Shown piece by piece: positions 20,845 through 31,300 of a stretch of DNA of 64,000 bases. Under the pieces are notes generated by a model. That model saw only the letters and a program-made list of their open reading frames with translations. It had not been told where the DNA came from and made no database searches. Each line of letters opens with the position of its first letter. The stretch's first letter is position 1. The stretch comes from Dactylorhiza incarnata (taxonomy: Eukaryota > Streptophyta > Magnoliopsida > Asparagales > Orchidaceae), in the NCBI GenBank assembly GCA_033032865.1, contig JAWHQI010000170.1:1299001-1363000 (forward strand), in the 5' to 3' direction. The translations under genes and the position numbers were made by a program.

Positions 20845-22499
20845 CTAAGGTTGCGCTTGAGTGGTCGCCTGGGGATCCTGAGGTTGAGGATGACGCCCGA
20901 CCCAGCCCATGCTGCGAGCACGCTTGAAATGCTCGAAGGCCACGGACATAGCATCCTCGCCTTGTCGCAGCTGGTCCTCGATCCTCGCCAGCCTCCCCAC
21001 CGAGCCCATGCTCGCGCGCATCCCGACCAGCTCGTCATGATGCTGCCGGTGCTCGATCTGTGCCACCCTGCGCTCCAAGTCACTGATAGACTGGAGGCGA
21101 GCTTCAGTACCCGACAGGCGAGTATCAAACTCCTCCAGCCGAGATACTCGCGCCTCCAATTCAGTCAGGCGGCGGTGAGGGTCACTAGCCGCCAGGCGCT
21201 CCACCCGCGACTCCACCTCAGTCAAGCGCCGATGAGGCTCGCAGATAGATAGTCGCTCTATCCTGGACTCCAAGTCCAAGATGGCGCGAGTGGCTTTCTC
21301 TTGGTACTCGCGAGGGGGGAGCCCAACCACGTCGATTAAAGCTCCCACAGGAGTATGAGCGCGACCTGCAGAAGAACAAGTGAAGAGTCAGAACCTCAGC
21401 AGAATCAAAAGAATGGTGGCAACTATCCAAAAGCAGCGACCAAGTACCTGGCCGAGGACTGCGGGATCATCGGCGAGCAGGGCTGCGAGATCGCCGATGA
21501 GGAGAAACCCTTCCTCGGTGCGGGGAGGGAGAACGATAAGTGCCATCCCAGCGAGTAGAGTGGCCACCAGAATGATCCCGGTTGAAGGGCATGTTCCCTC
21601 GACCGCGACCATCGCCTGTGCGCCCTCCACCCTTGGGAGCGAAGATGGCAGAAGACCCACCAGTCCCGCCCCTGCGCGAGGACTCCCCTTGGTGGGCAGA
21701 GGGAGCAGTTGAAGTGGAAGGGTGCTGATCGCCCGGAGGAGCCACTGAGGGCGGAAGTCCAGGAGGGGGAGGCGGCAGCACGACTCCGGGTAGGTGCGAG
21801 CTGCTCGCCGGTTCTGGTCGCGAGGAAGGTAGTGGCAGAGGAGGATTACTGCTTGAGAGAGGAGCTCCATGCTCGCTCATCGGCCTCTTCTCCACAGAAG
21901 AGCTGTGGAGAATCCTCACCGAGCGACCACCCCGAGATCCATCCTCAGGCAAGATCATCGAGGATGATCGCAGAGGCAGCGCATCCGAAGGTTCCTCCCG
22001 AACCTCGGTACTCGGCGGATCTGAAAGCAGAAGCAAAAAAGCGTCAGAAATCTCGCCAGGAGTGGTTATTATAGTAGCATAGTCTTCAGAACAGCGACTA
22101 AAAGAGCCCACCTCGCGCAGGAGGAAGGTCCGGTCGGGCTTGAGTTTGGGCCCCAGCCCTACTCGCCTCCGGGGCGACCTCTGCCGAAAGAGGAGGGGGA
22201 GAGGAAGCAGGCGAGTTCCCCTCATGGGAGAGGCCCAAGTCGTCCAGCAGCTGCTGGCGTTGCTCGCCCAAAGGGTCGGCGACATTCTCTGTAGTCGCCT
22301 CCTTCTTCCTCCCTTTCTTCTTCTTCTTAGCAATCCGCTTCCTCTTCTTAGTGGCGAGGAAGGCATCGAGTTCGGCATCACGAGAGGGAAGAGCTGGAAC
22401 GCCGATCAGATTCGCGAGATCAGCCGTGGCCTTTTTGGCAGCCTCAGCAAAAGCTAGCGATATTGTAGGCGAGTGCAGAAAGGTGGTTCCAGCAGAGAC
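20845..22499 (-). pseudogene. Antisense gene aORF2 of element B, near-intact with one stop and no ATG
   Basis: Exons about 22499-22112, 22020-21448 and 21365-20845, with GT...AG introns that keep frame. Exon 1 encodes AEAAKKATADLANLIGVP and a Lys-rich run; exon 2 is rich in Pro, Ser and Arg (LPPPPPGLPPSVAPPGDQ, SPSPHRGRVSPHRRSRSP); exon 3 has GALIDVVGLPPREYQEKATR, repeated heptads (PHRRLTEVESRVERL) and SVGRLARIEDQLRQGEDAMS. No ATG precedes exon 1 in frame below the TATA box, and a TGA at 21467-21469 sits about 20 nt before the second donor. The protein looks like an RS/Pro-rich, coiled-coil, probably RNA- or partner-binding factor; that is inference. Confidence 0.7.
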
Positions 22500-22512
22500 C
22501 CCCCCCCCCCCC

Positions 22513-22522
22513 CTATATATAG
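22513..22522 (-). promoter_or_regulatory. TATA box of antisense aORF2, element B
   Basis: CTATATATAG on the minus strand, followed immediately on that strand by a run of about 15 G (22499-22513). Confidence 0.65.
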
Positions 22523-22630
22523 AGCCCAGACGTCGGCCGGCAAGATTCCGAGTATCTCCCAATACTCGCCCAGACAGAAGCTCGTCGAATAAAGGTTGGA
22601 TGTTTCTTTCCGAGCAACTATGTTACTCGC

Positions 22631-22645
22631 AAAGAGCGGGGATTG
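22631..22645 (+). other. Polypurine tract of element B
   Basis: AAAGAGCGGGGATTG directly before the 3' LTR, shared with element C. Confidence 0.75.
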
Positions 22646-23355
22646 TGTACAACCCTTATTCTCTGAGGGTAGGACCCACTCAAGGCCACGTAGGCAGAAG
22701 TCAAATGTCAAAGGGTCAGCACAGAGACCAGCAGTCCAAGACACAAGACAAATCAGCCAGCAGGAGCGGTAGAAGGTTGGCGAGCAGCAACTAATACTCG
22801 CCAGGTGGGCGACTATGGTCGAAGATACATGCCGAGTATCCTGTATGTCTCCCCAGGTGTCCGGCAAGCCACGGAAGACCTGCGAGAGTATTGGCCCGGC
22901 TTGTGCGAGCAGCAGCTAATACTCGCCAGATGGGCGACTATGGTCGAAGATACGTGTCGAGTATCCCGTATGTCGCCAGGTTAGGGCTGGGCTATAAAAA
23001 CCCCTCTACCCCTTGGTTGCCTATAAATAGGACCCCAGGGGTACTTGGATTGGCACCTGTGCTTGAACTTCTGGATCCCGATTTCCGAATTCTCAAGCCC
23101 GTCACCCCTGCTTGCTAGCCAAGCCGGTGCCTTCCTCGTACCCTGCTCGGTCATTCTTGGTTGTGGAGGGGAAGACTCCTTTGAGCTTCCGGGTACGTGG
23201 TGGGACCTCCCTGCCGCAGCACCTGGGGTCCTGTTGTTGTTGCTCTCCTAGCTTCCTCATAGTTGCCAGCTTGACCATCTCGTCGGACAGCTGGGCAAGT
23301 AGCCTCCGGCTGCAAAGGTCCGAATTTTGAGGTCAGGATTTTCCTAGCGTCAACA
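22646..23355 (+). repeat. 3' LTR of element B
   Basis: 710 bp, same length as the 5' LTR. By eye about 16 substitutions separate the two, nearly all C/T or G/A, as expected for decay of methylated cytosines. Confidence 0.92.
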
Positions 23356-23486
23356 CTGGGGTCCTGTTATTGTTGTTCGAGCATCTTCGTAGTTGCCTTC
23401 CAAACCATCTAGTTGGATCGCTGGGCAAGTAGCATCCGGTTGCAATGATCCGAATATTTTAAGCTAGGATTTTCTTGGCTTCAACA
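23356..23486 (+). mobile_element. Solo LTR X, third piece
   Basis: Begins with the second CTGGG target copy, continues GTCCTGTTATTGTTG and ends GGCTTCAACA. It completes the LTR begun at 1021. The following ATTCC is the outer target duplication. Confidence 0.83.
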
Positions 23487-23692
23487 ATTCCGGCGAACTT
23501 TGGTTTGTTAATGGGCTCTGCCTGTGAGTGGGTTCAATGAAATGGGATATAAAATTTCAAAGAATTGAAGATTGAATAATACCCATGTATGCATTATGTC
23601 GCATTCAACACTACTGCAATATGTGTGAGCTAATTTAGAAAAATTCGCTGGGTTAATATTGTGTTCTTTTGCCTAAAACATATATTGCGTGT
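23487..23692. other. Host flank between solo LTR X and the Copia element
   Basis: AT-rich DNA with no gene or repeat that I recognise. By the insertion model it was once adjacent to position 1020. Confidence 0.5.
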
Positions 23693-25314
23693 GTTGGGAA
23701 AGAACTCTTTTGATTTAACTTAACAAATTATCTAAAAAGTGATTTTATCTCTTAGGTTGAGTTACCTGGTATAGTGAGGGTAATCTAGTCATCAGATGTC
23801 TTAGGATGTCACACCCAACCTAGGGTGTCAAGACCGTATCAAGAGAAGCACAGTTTGGGCAGAGTTAACATTTGCGTCGAATGGAAATCGACGCAACATC
23901 GAATGGATGTCGACGCTACTTAGATTATAAGTCCAAGCAACTCAACCTTCTGTCGAATTAATTCAAGTCGACGCAACGTTGAAAGGATATCGACGTAGAG
24001 GCCATGGTCATGTCGAAGTATCATGAGAAGTCGACGCAGCTTCTACTTCAACTCAGCGCAGAAGGAAGTATCCTTCAAAGCCATCTGAAGTCGACGCAAC
24101 GTCAACTACAATTCGATGCAGATAATGAAGTTCTGAGTCAAGCCCTTAACTCGACGGTTATGTCGATAAGATATCGACGCAACGTCGACAAGCAGTCTTC
24201 AATCAGAGCAAGAATGAATTCGAAGCTGCTCTTATAAGGAATCGAAGGTGCGTCGATAAGAGAGGAAGAGAACTCGACGCTACGTCGAATACAGTCTGAA
24301 AAGGAAACCTTCTCAGCTGTCATTTTGGACCCTCTCTTATGGCCCACAATATTGAAGATCGTTCTCCAGCGGCTTAATTATTGCCTCAAATAGAAAGAAG
24401 AATTAAAAGAGGACAAAACGCTTTCTTTGAAACAAGCTTACAGTTGGTGGTCGGGTCGTGAATTAAAGGGTGGAGCAGAAAGAGAATGACAGAGCATTCA
24501 TCACAATCGGCTGAGGTTTTTCAATTAGGGTTTCCACGTCTTCTTCTTCCTCCTAGAACCCTAATAGAGAAAACACAAGAACTGTTCTCCCTCTCTTAGA
24601 ACAGAATAACTAAAGACTGGTCATCATCAATATCACATAGCAACCGAAGTTTAATCAGAAGGAAGAGAAAGGATCTGACAATCATAGCTCCTGCGAATCA
24701 TCACAATCATAAGCAGGAGTTCATCATCAGCAAATCCAGTAAAAGAATATAGAAGCAGTTCTTGAGATAGGCTTCATAAGAATTCTGAGAACATAATTCT
24801 TCTTCCTCCCCCTTCTTCTTTCTCCTTCTCATTCTCAACTGTAAAAGAGTTTTAAGAATCCCTCTTCCAAAGGATTCAGTGGTTCAAGATCTCCTTATCA
24901 AAAGATCTGGTTGGTTCAATATCTCCTTATCAAAAGATCTGGTTGGTTCATGATCTCCTTATCAAAAAATCAGTGGTTCTAAGAGTCTCCTTGTCAAAAG
25001 ACTCGGGCATAGGTGGTGCATTCCTACCAGGTAGTAGAAGAGAGGACTACCCACATTTTGGGGAACCTCTATAAAATCTTTGTGTCTTCTGGTTGCTTAT
25101 TTTCTGTGTTGTCCCATATAGTTTACTTTTTCTTTTACTGTTTTTCTTGCTTTACTTAAATAGCTTTTGTTTTATTCTGTGTGTGGAATTGTTGAAGCAT
25201 AACACTTAGTGTTTCATTGTGTTTGCACAAATAGGATAGAAAGATTCTTTAAATCTATATTCATCCCCCCTAGAGGATTCTCAGAGGCACACAGTGCACT
25301 TTCAATTGGCATCG
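23693..25314 (+). repeat. 5' LTR of a SIRE/Maximus-like Copia element
   Basis: Starts TGTTGGGAAAGAAC and ends GTGCACTTTCA. CATCCCCCCTAGAGGATTC near the 3' end and the following PBS fit SIRE-type elements. A purine/pyrimidine block of AAGATCT/GATCTCCTTATC repeats lies at about 24885-25005. No matching 3' LTR is in the window. Confidence 0.8.
23873..24300 (+). repeat. TCGACG motif cluster in U3 of the Copia LTR
   Basis: Many copies of ATCGACGCAACGTCGA-like sequences (partly palindromic, CpG-containing), irregularly spaced. It is upstream of the likely promoter, so an enhancer-like role is possible. Confidence 0.65.
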
Positions 25315-25331
25315 GAGGGAGGTTGATCATT
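25315..25331 (+). other. Primer-binding site of the Copia element
   Basis: ATTGGCATCGGAGGGAG follows the LTR; it resembles the initiator-tRNA-Met site TGGTATCAGAGC used by most Copia elements, with changes. Confidence 0.65.
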
Positions 25332-25403
25332 TTAAGGTTAACACCTTGATCAAAAAGACCTCATACACTTATTTCTTAATTTCAAATATATTTTATAAAG
25401 AAA

Positions 25404-25514
25404 ATGAGTTCTAAGGATTATGCTTCTATAAGACCTCCAGTGTGTAACTTGAATAAGTTAACACTCTGGAAGGCCAGAATAAGGCTCTATATGAATTCCA
25501 TTGATGAAGAATAA
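25404..25514 (+). pseudogene. N-terminus of Copia gag, cut off
   Basis: 36 codons starting MSSKDYASIRPPVCN and continuing LTLWKARIRLYMNSID, the typical SIRE-type gag start, then a stop at the junction with Tat integrase sequence. The rest of gag probably lies at 41.0-42.35 kb. Confidence 0.8.
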
Positions 25515-26209
25515 GGCTCCCCCTAGCCATCGTGACGGATAACGGACCCCAGTTTGCCAGCGAGAAATTTGTTAGTTTTCGCACCCAACTCGGCATAGAC
25601 CTCAGGTTCGCATCGGTCCACCACCCAAGACAATGGCCAGGTGGAGGCGGCGAACAAGATAATCGTCAACCTACTAAAGAAGAAGGTAGAGAATCTCAGA
25701 GGCAATTGGGTGGAGCAGCTACCTTTGGTCCTATGGGCTTTGAGAACCACTCCGAGCATGGCCACTGGGGAGACTCCTTTCAAACTATCCCACGGGTCCG
25801 AGGTCGTTCTCCCGATAGAGTTCGAAGTCAAAAACCCCAGGGTGCTCACCGCGGGCGAAGGAGATGGAGAATGGTTAATAGAGAATGATGCAGAGCAAAG
25901 GTTGTCCCTGGACCTGGTAGAAGAGCTCTGAGACCTCGCTACTGTCCGACAGGAGGAAGTCAAGAGGCGGATGGCCAGATACTTCGACCAGCACATCAGG
26001 ATAAAGCACTTCGAAAAATGAGATTTAGTATTAAAGAAGGTTGACGCGGACGCAAGAGGAGCCGCGGTTGGTAAGCTAGAGCCCAATTGGGAGGGGCCTT
26101 ACATTGTAAGTGAAGTGATCAAGTCAGGAGGGTACCATCTCCAGGATGTGGAAGGGGTATCTCTCGGCCGAGCTAGGAGTGGGGATGATTTGAAGAGATT
26201 TTATCCTTA
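25515..26209 (+). pseudogene. Integrase remnant of element C
   Basis: Opens with PLAIVTDNGPQFAS, carrying the second catalytic Asp. A one-base frame break near 25630 separates it from VEAANKIIVNLLKKKVENL, which holds the Glu. Stops at about 25929 and 26020 precede the C-terminal part NWEGPYIVSEVIKSGGYHL and DDLKRFYP. The zinc-binding part and first Asp are missing. Confidence 0.87.
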
Positions 26210-26278
26210 GCAATTTTTGTAACTGACTTTTGAATATTTCCTACTCAATACATGTATTTTGGAGTAATTCTCTGGCAG

Positions 26279-28102
26279 GTTTCAAATGGTTTGGTGCTGG
26301 AATGCCCCAGATCGATTCCGCTGTCGGGCTCTCACAAACGGTGGGTCAGGTTGATCTCTGGAGAGGCTGGCAATGTTTCAAGTGGTTTGGTGCTGGAATG
26401 CCCCAGATCGATTCCGCTGTCGGGCTCTCACAGACGGTGGGTCAGGTTGATCTCTGGAGAGGCTGGCAATGTTTCAAGTGGTTTGGTGCTGGAATGCCCC
26501 AGATCGATTCTGTTGCCGGGCTCTCACAGACGGTGGGTCAGGTTAATCTCTGGAGAGGCTGGCAATGTTTCAAGTGGTTTGGTGCTGGAATGCCCCAGAT
26601 CGATTCCGTTGTCGGGCTCTCACAGACGGTGGGTCAGTTTGATCTCTGGAGAGGCTGGCAATGTTTCAAGTGGTTTGGTGTTGGAATGCCCCAGATCGAT
26701 TCCGCTGTCGGGCTCTCACAGACAGTGGGTCAGGTTGATCTCTAGAGAGGCTGGTAATGTTTCAAGTGGTTTGGTGCTGGAATGCCCCAAATCGATTCCG
26801 CTGCCGAGCTCTCACAGACGGTGGGTCAGGTTGATCTCTGGAGAGGCTGGCAATGTTTCAAGTGGTTTGGTGCTGGAATGCCCCAGATCGATTCCGCTGT
26901 CGGGCTCTCACAAACGGTGGGTCAGGTTGATCTCTAGAGAGGCTGGCAATGTTTCAAGTGGTTTGGTGCTGGAATGCCCCAAATCGATTCCGCTGTCGGG
27001 CTCTCACATACGGTGGGTCAGGTTGATCTCTGGAGAGGCTGGCAATGTTTCAAGTGGTTTGGTGCTGGAATGCCCCAGATCGATTCCGCTGCCGGGCTCT
27101 CACAGACGGTGGGTCAGGTTGATCTCTGGAGAGGCTGGCAATGTTTCAAGTGGTTTGGTGCTGGAATGCCCCAGATCGATTCCGCTGTCGGGCTCTCACA
27201 GACGGTGGGTCAGGTTGATCTCTGGAGAGGCTGACGATGTTTCAAGTGGTTTGGTGTTGGAATGCCCCAGATCGATTCCGCTGTCGGGCTCTCACAGACG
27301 GTGGGTCAGGTTGATCTCTGGAGAGGCTGGCAATGTTTCAAGTGGTTTGGTGCTGGAATGCCCCAGATCGATTTCGCTGTCGGGCTCTCACAGACGGTGG
27401 GTCAGGTTAATCTCTAGAGAGGCTGGCAATGTTTCAAGTGGTTTGGTGCTGGAATGCCCCATATCAATTCCGCTGTCTGGCTCTCACAGACGGTGGGTCA
27501 GGTTAATCTCTGGAGAGGCTGGCAATGTTTCAAGTGGTTTGGTGCTGGAATGCCCCAGATCGATTCTGTTGTCGGGCTCTCACAAACGGTGGGTCGGGTT
27601 GATCTCTGGAGAGGCTGGCAATGTTTCAAGTGGTTTGATGTTGGAATGCCCCAGATCGATTCCGGTGTCGGGCTCTCACAGACGGTGGGTCAGGTTGATC
27701 TTTGGAGAGGCTGGCAATGTTTCAAGTGGTTTGGTGCTGGAATGCCCCAGATCGATTCCGCTGCCGGGCTCTCACAGACGGTGGGTCAGGTTGATCTCTG
27801 GAGAGGCTGGCAATGTTTCAAGTGGTTTGGTGCTGGAATGCCCCAGATCGATTCCGCTGCCGGGCTCTCACAGACGGTGGGTCAGGTTGATCTCTAGAGA
27901 GGCTGGCAATGTTTCAAGTGGTTTGATGGTGGAATGCCCCACATCGATTCCGCTGCCAGGCTCTCATAGACGGTGGGTCAGGTTGATCTCTGGAGAGGCT
28001 GGCAATGTTTCAAATGGTTTGGTGCTAGAATGCCCCAGATCGATTTCGCTGTCGGGCTCTCATAGACGGTGGGTCAGGTTGATCTCTGGAGAGGCTGGCA
28101 AA
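26279..28102 (+). repeat. 96-bp tandem array, 19 copies, 3' untranslated region of element C
   Basis: Unit starts GTTTCAAGTGGTTTGGTGCT and ends GGAGAGGCTGGCAAT, with exact 96-bp spacing and a few substitutions per unit. Because 96 is divisible by three, one plus-strand frame (26252-28105) stays open for 617 codons with a 32-residue repeat containing LVLECPRSIPLSGSH. The other two frames are cut in some units by CTCTAGAGAGG and similar changes. It lies where Tat elements carry non-coding satellites, so coding is unproven. Confidence 0.93.
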
Positions 28103-28105
28103 TAG

Positions 28106-28313
28106 GTTACTCATGGTACGAGACTTGGCTCGCGAGCAACATCAAGGCCCGGGCGAGGCGAGACCAGGGGCCACACCGTCCTTAGGCCACCATTGGAAAG
28201 ATAGACAAAATATTTCTTTTTCATTTCTCAAAAATGGGTTACAGTCCAACGGCGAGCTCGCCGGCAAAAAGAAAAATCTTTACATTATAAACAGTAAAAA
28301 AGTTGAGGCGGCT
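28106..28313 (+). other. Spacer of element C after the array
   Basis: Non-coding. Positions 28163-28193 (CACACCGTCCTTAGGCCACC) are the reverse complement of the core of element B's 94-bp unit, with a few mismatches. Ends at target site CGGCT. Confidence 0.7.
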
Positions 28314-31300
28314 TGTAAGATCCCCCTCCCGGAACACACAACATGGTTGAGGGGAGTCTTATGCCCAGGAAAGCCGCCTTGCGGAAGCGCCAGCACACGA
28401 GCTGGCCTCCCCCAAAAGACGCCTATCATGCCGGCCAAACCAAATAAACAGCGCCAACCCATCAATAATAGAAAGCATTAAAAGCCAAAGATTCACAATA
28501 AGTAATAATGTCCAAATCAAGGTATAATAAAGACAGAAAGCTACACAAGCTCCTGCAAAACATCAGAGTAACCAGCTAAATACCCAAGGGCTACACCTCA
28601 AAACACTCACCTGCCTCTATCACTGGCGGCAGCTAAGGTACCATAAACCCCAGCCCTGCACACCTGACCTGGCTGGCCTCCGGTGTTGAACGCTGCTATA
28701 CCACTGAATGTGCTCCTAAAAAGAGGGACGTAGCAACCGTTAGTCATAAAGACTAAGTGGCTTCCCATCCGCTCCCCGGCGACTCCAAGGCACCGGGCGG
28801 AAGGAAAGGAAGAAAAGCTGCAATATAACAGTAATATACAAAGCAGGTGACGGGGAAAGTAAACTAGTATATACACAAATTCTAAGCTACACAAGTGTAA
28901 AAGGGGCTAATCTAATCATGTATAGGCAGGAGTATAATAAAGGTGTACAGCAGTAAATAAACAGTAAGTAAAGCAGGTAAAGCAAGGCAGTAAGAACAGT
29001 AGCGACAAGTAATCAATCTCGTACCCTAACTTATATGAATGCCCATACAAACTTATAAGTTAGGATTTCCAGGAATCATAACTCATCATATAAAAGAGCG
29101 CATACTAATTTATATGATGAGGATCTGCAAGTGCTTATGTTATGCTATGTCATGAATGTTTTATGCAATGAAACTCACACACACGACTCTATGCGCATAG
29201 ACCTTTGCAGTTCCCTCTGTTTGAAAGGAAGCCAACCTCTCGGGTACCAACCGCTGTGACACACGGTGGTAGCGGACCGGGCTGTCCACTCCTAGGCGTG
29301 TATACACTCTACCAGGCCTAGACCGCACGTACGCCTCGACGTTAAACAACTGCGGAGCTCTGCGTACTCTTTGCTGGAGTCCACCAGACTGTGAGCCAAG
29401 TGAGAGGTGTCTTCGGGGAACTGTCGTCCCGACACGCAGCCAAGCTGGCCCCTTAGACCCCTACACACCCGCTAAGTCAACGTACCGCGGTCGGAGTGAC
29501 GACCTGCCTAGTACTGAAGACCTGCCACATTTCTGAGAATGTTACCGGGATAATCATCCCCTCGAGGTTCCCGCTCGACTAACCGGACACCACAATCCTG
29601 CCACTCCCGCAACTGGGAGGAGATACATAAATCCAATCTTACCCTACTATCGCTACTCTTGCCTACTTTAATTGTTATTGCAATTTAGGGTTAATCTTGG
29701 ACTTCCCGAGGTATACCCGGTGAAGGGCTCTCATCGGTACTAGGGGACGCAATGGGTTCAACCCAACCATCCTCCTCAAGACAATTACTTTAGTTGATGG
29801 TTAACAATTGGTTCACCCTTCATCATTTCATATAGTTAAAGTGACTTAGCTCATTTCCCGTTCCATCCAATCGGGTTGGACGTACCTTCATTCCTTCTAC
29901 ATCAACTCTAGCACCACCCCACAAGTAACCCTAGGATTGACCCTCCTTGAGTACTTGTGTGCTATAACTCAATTACTGATTGTGTACAACTTCTAAACAC
30001 TGCTTAGTGGTCTGAATTATCTAAAACACAAAATTCTGTTTTTACTAAACGCAGACCACTAATTTGAACTAACCATCAACCCCATAAGGGAACCCTTCTA
30101 AAAAGTCATCACCAAGGTCTCTAACAGTTATCCTAGGCTCTCTCTGACCTTAGTAAGATATGTTCCAATTTCCATAATTTTCCATATTAAATTGGTATTT
30201 AATATAATCTTAAGTAGTTAAGGCCTTAAGTCACATTACACATGAACTACCCTCAAAATGCTTCTTCATGCTTCATGAGAATTATCAGTAAGATAATATT
30301 CCATATCATGGTGGTTCACTGAGTATCATGACCCCAGGATGTCATTTGGCCTACTACATCATCATAATTGTTTAAATACCAAAATGCCACTATAAATGGG
30401 AAAAATAGTAATTCACTTCTGAAAAATCTACAAAAATTATCAGGTGTCCAAATGGGGACCTAGAGTCCACTTCCAAAAGATTGTGTCATTACCATGTGTT
30501 CTGGTATTTTAAAATGATTAAACATCCAAAGGCGGCAATTATCAATTTCTACATGGGGTACAAGAAATAAAATTCAACAAGCTTCCAAACAATTATCATG
30601 GCCATATATTAACCTAAAACTACAGATAACTAAGTATCACATCATAGCCCCATGATTTGATATTTTAAAAAGGTTTAATATTCAAGGGGTGTAAATTCCA
30701 ATTTCTACATAAGGTACAAGAAATAGAATTCAACAAGCTTCCAAACAGTTTAACATGGGCATATATTGACCTCAAACTACAGATAACCAAGTATCACAGC
30801 ATAGCCCCATGATTTGATATTTTAAAAAATTAAATTCCCTTAAGTTAGCAATCACTTAAAACTTCCTATACAAGGAATAATGCTTCCATAACTCATAACA
30901 AAATTACCATAGCCTTATTTCACCCTAGTTCGGCCACTGATAGTATATCAAAGTCATACGAGGTCATATAACCTTGCATTTTATTTTATTAAGGACAAGG
31001 TGGCGATTTCATTTATTAGGGAGAAAAGTACTTATGTGCCTCTAACAAATCTCATGATGATTATCCTAGCCCTATAACACTATTCCCTACCTAGGGATAA
31101 AGTTTGGTTGTCTAAATATGTGTTTAGGTCCTAGTTGCTTCATTAAGGCCCAAAAGGGCAATTAAGTAATTTTAGAGGTATGGACTAGGGTTTTTGGTCT
31201 CCATTGTTCCAATCACCCATTGATGATAAGCAAGACCCTACACAATCCCTAAGCCCCATTACCACTGGATTTGGATAAGCCCTTAAGGCTAAGCACCAAA

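Larger units (their letters stand above)
14330..23355 (+). mobile_element. Element B: non-autonomous Tat element with gag and two antisense genes, no pol
   Basis: LTRs of 710 bp each, with a perfect 5-bp duplication CTGGG (14325-14329 and 23356-23360). Internally: PBS, an open but truncated gag, a C-terminal scrap of integrase, a repeated 3' untranslated region with nine 94-bp units, the antisense genes aORF1 and aORF2, and a polypurine tract. Protease, RT, RNase H and the integrase core are deleted. I count about 16 differences between the LTRs, so it is the younger insertion. Confidence 0.92.
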
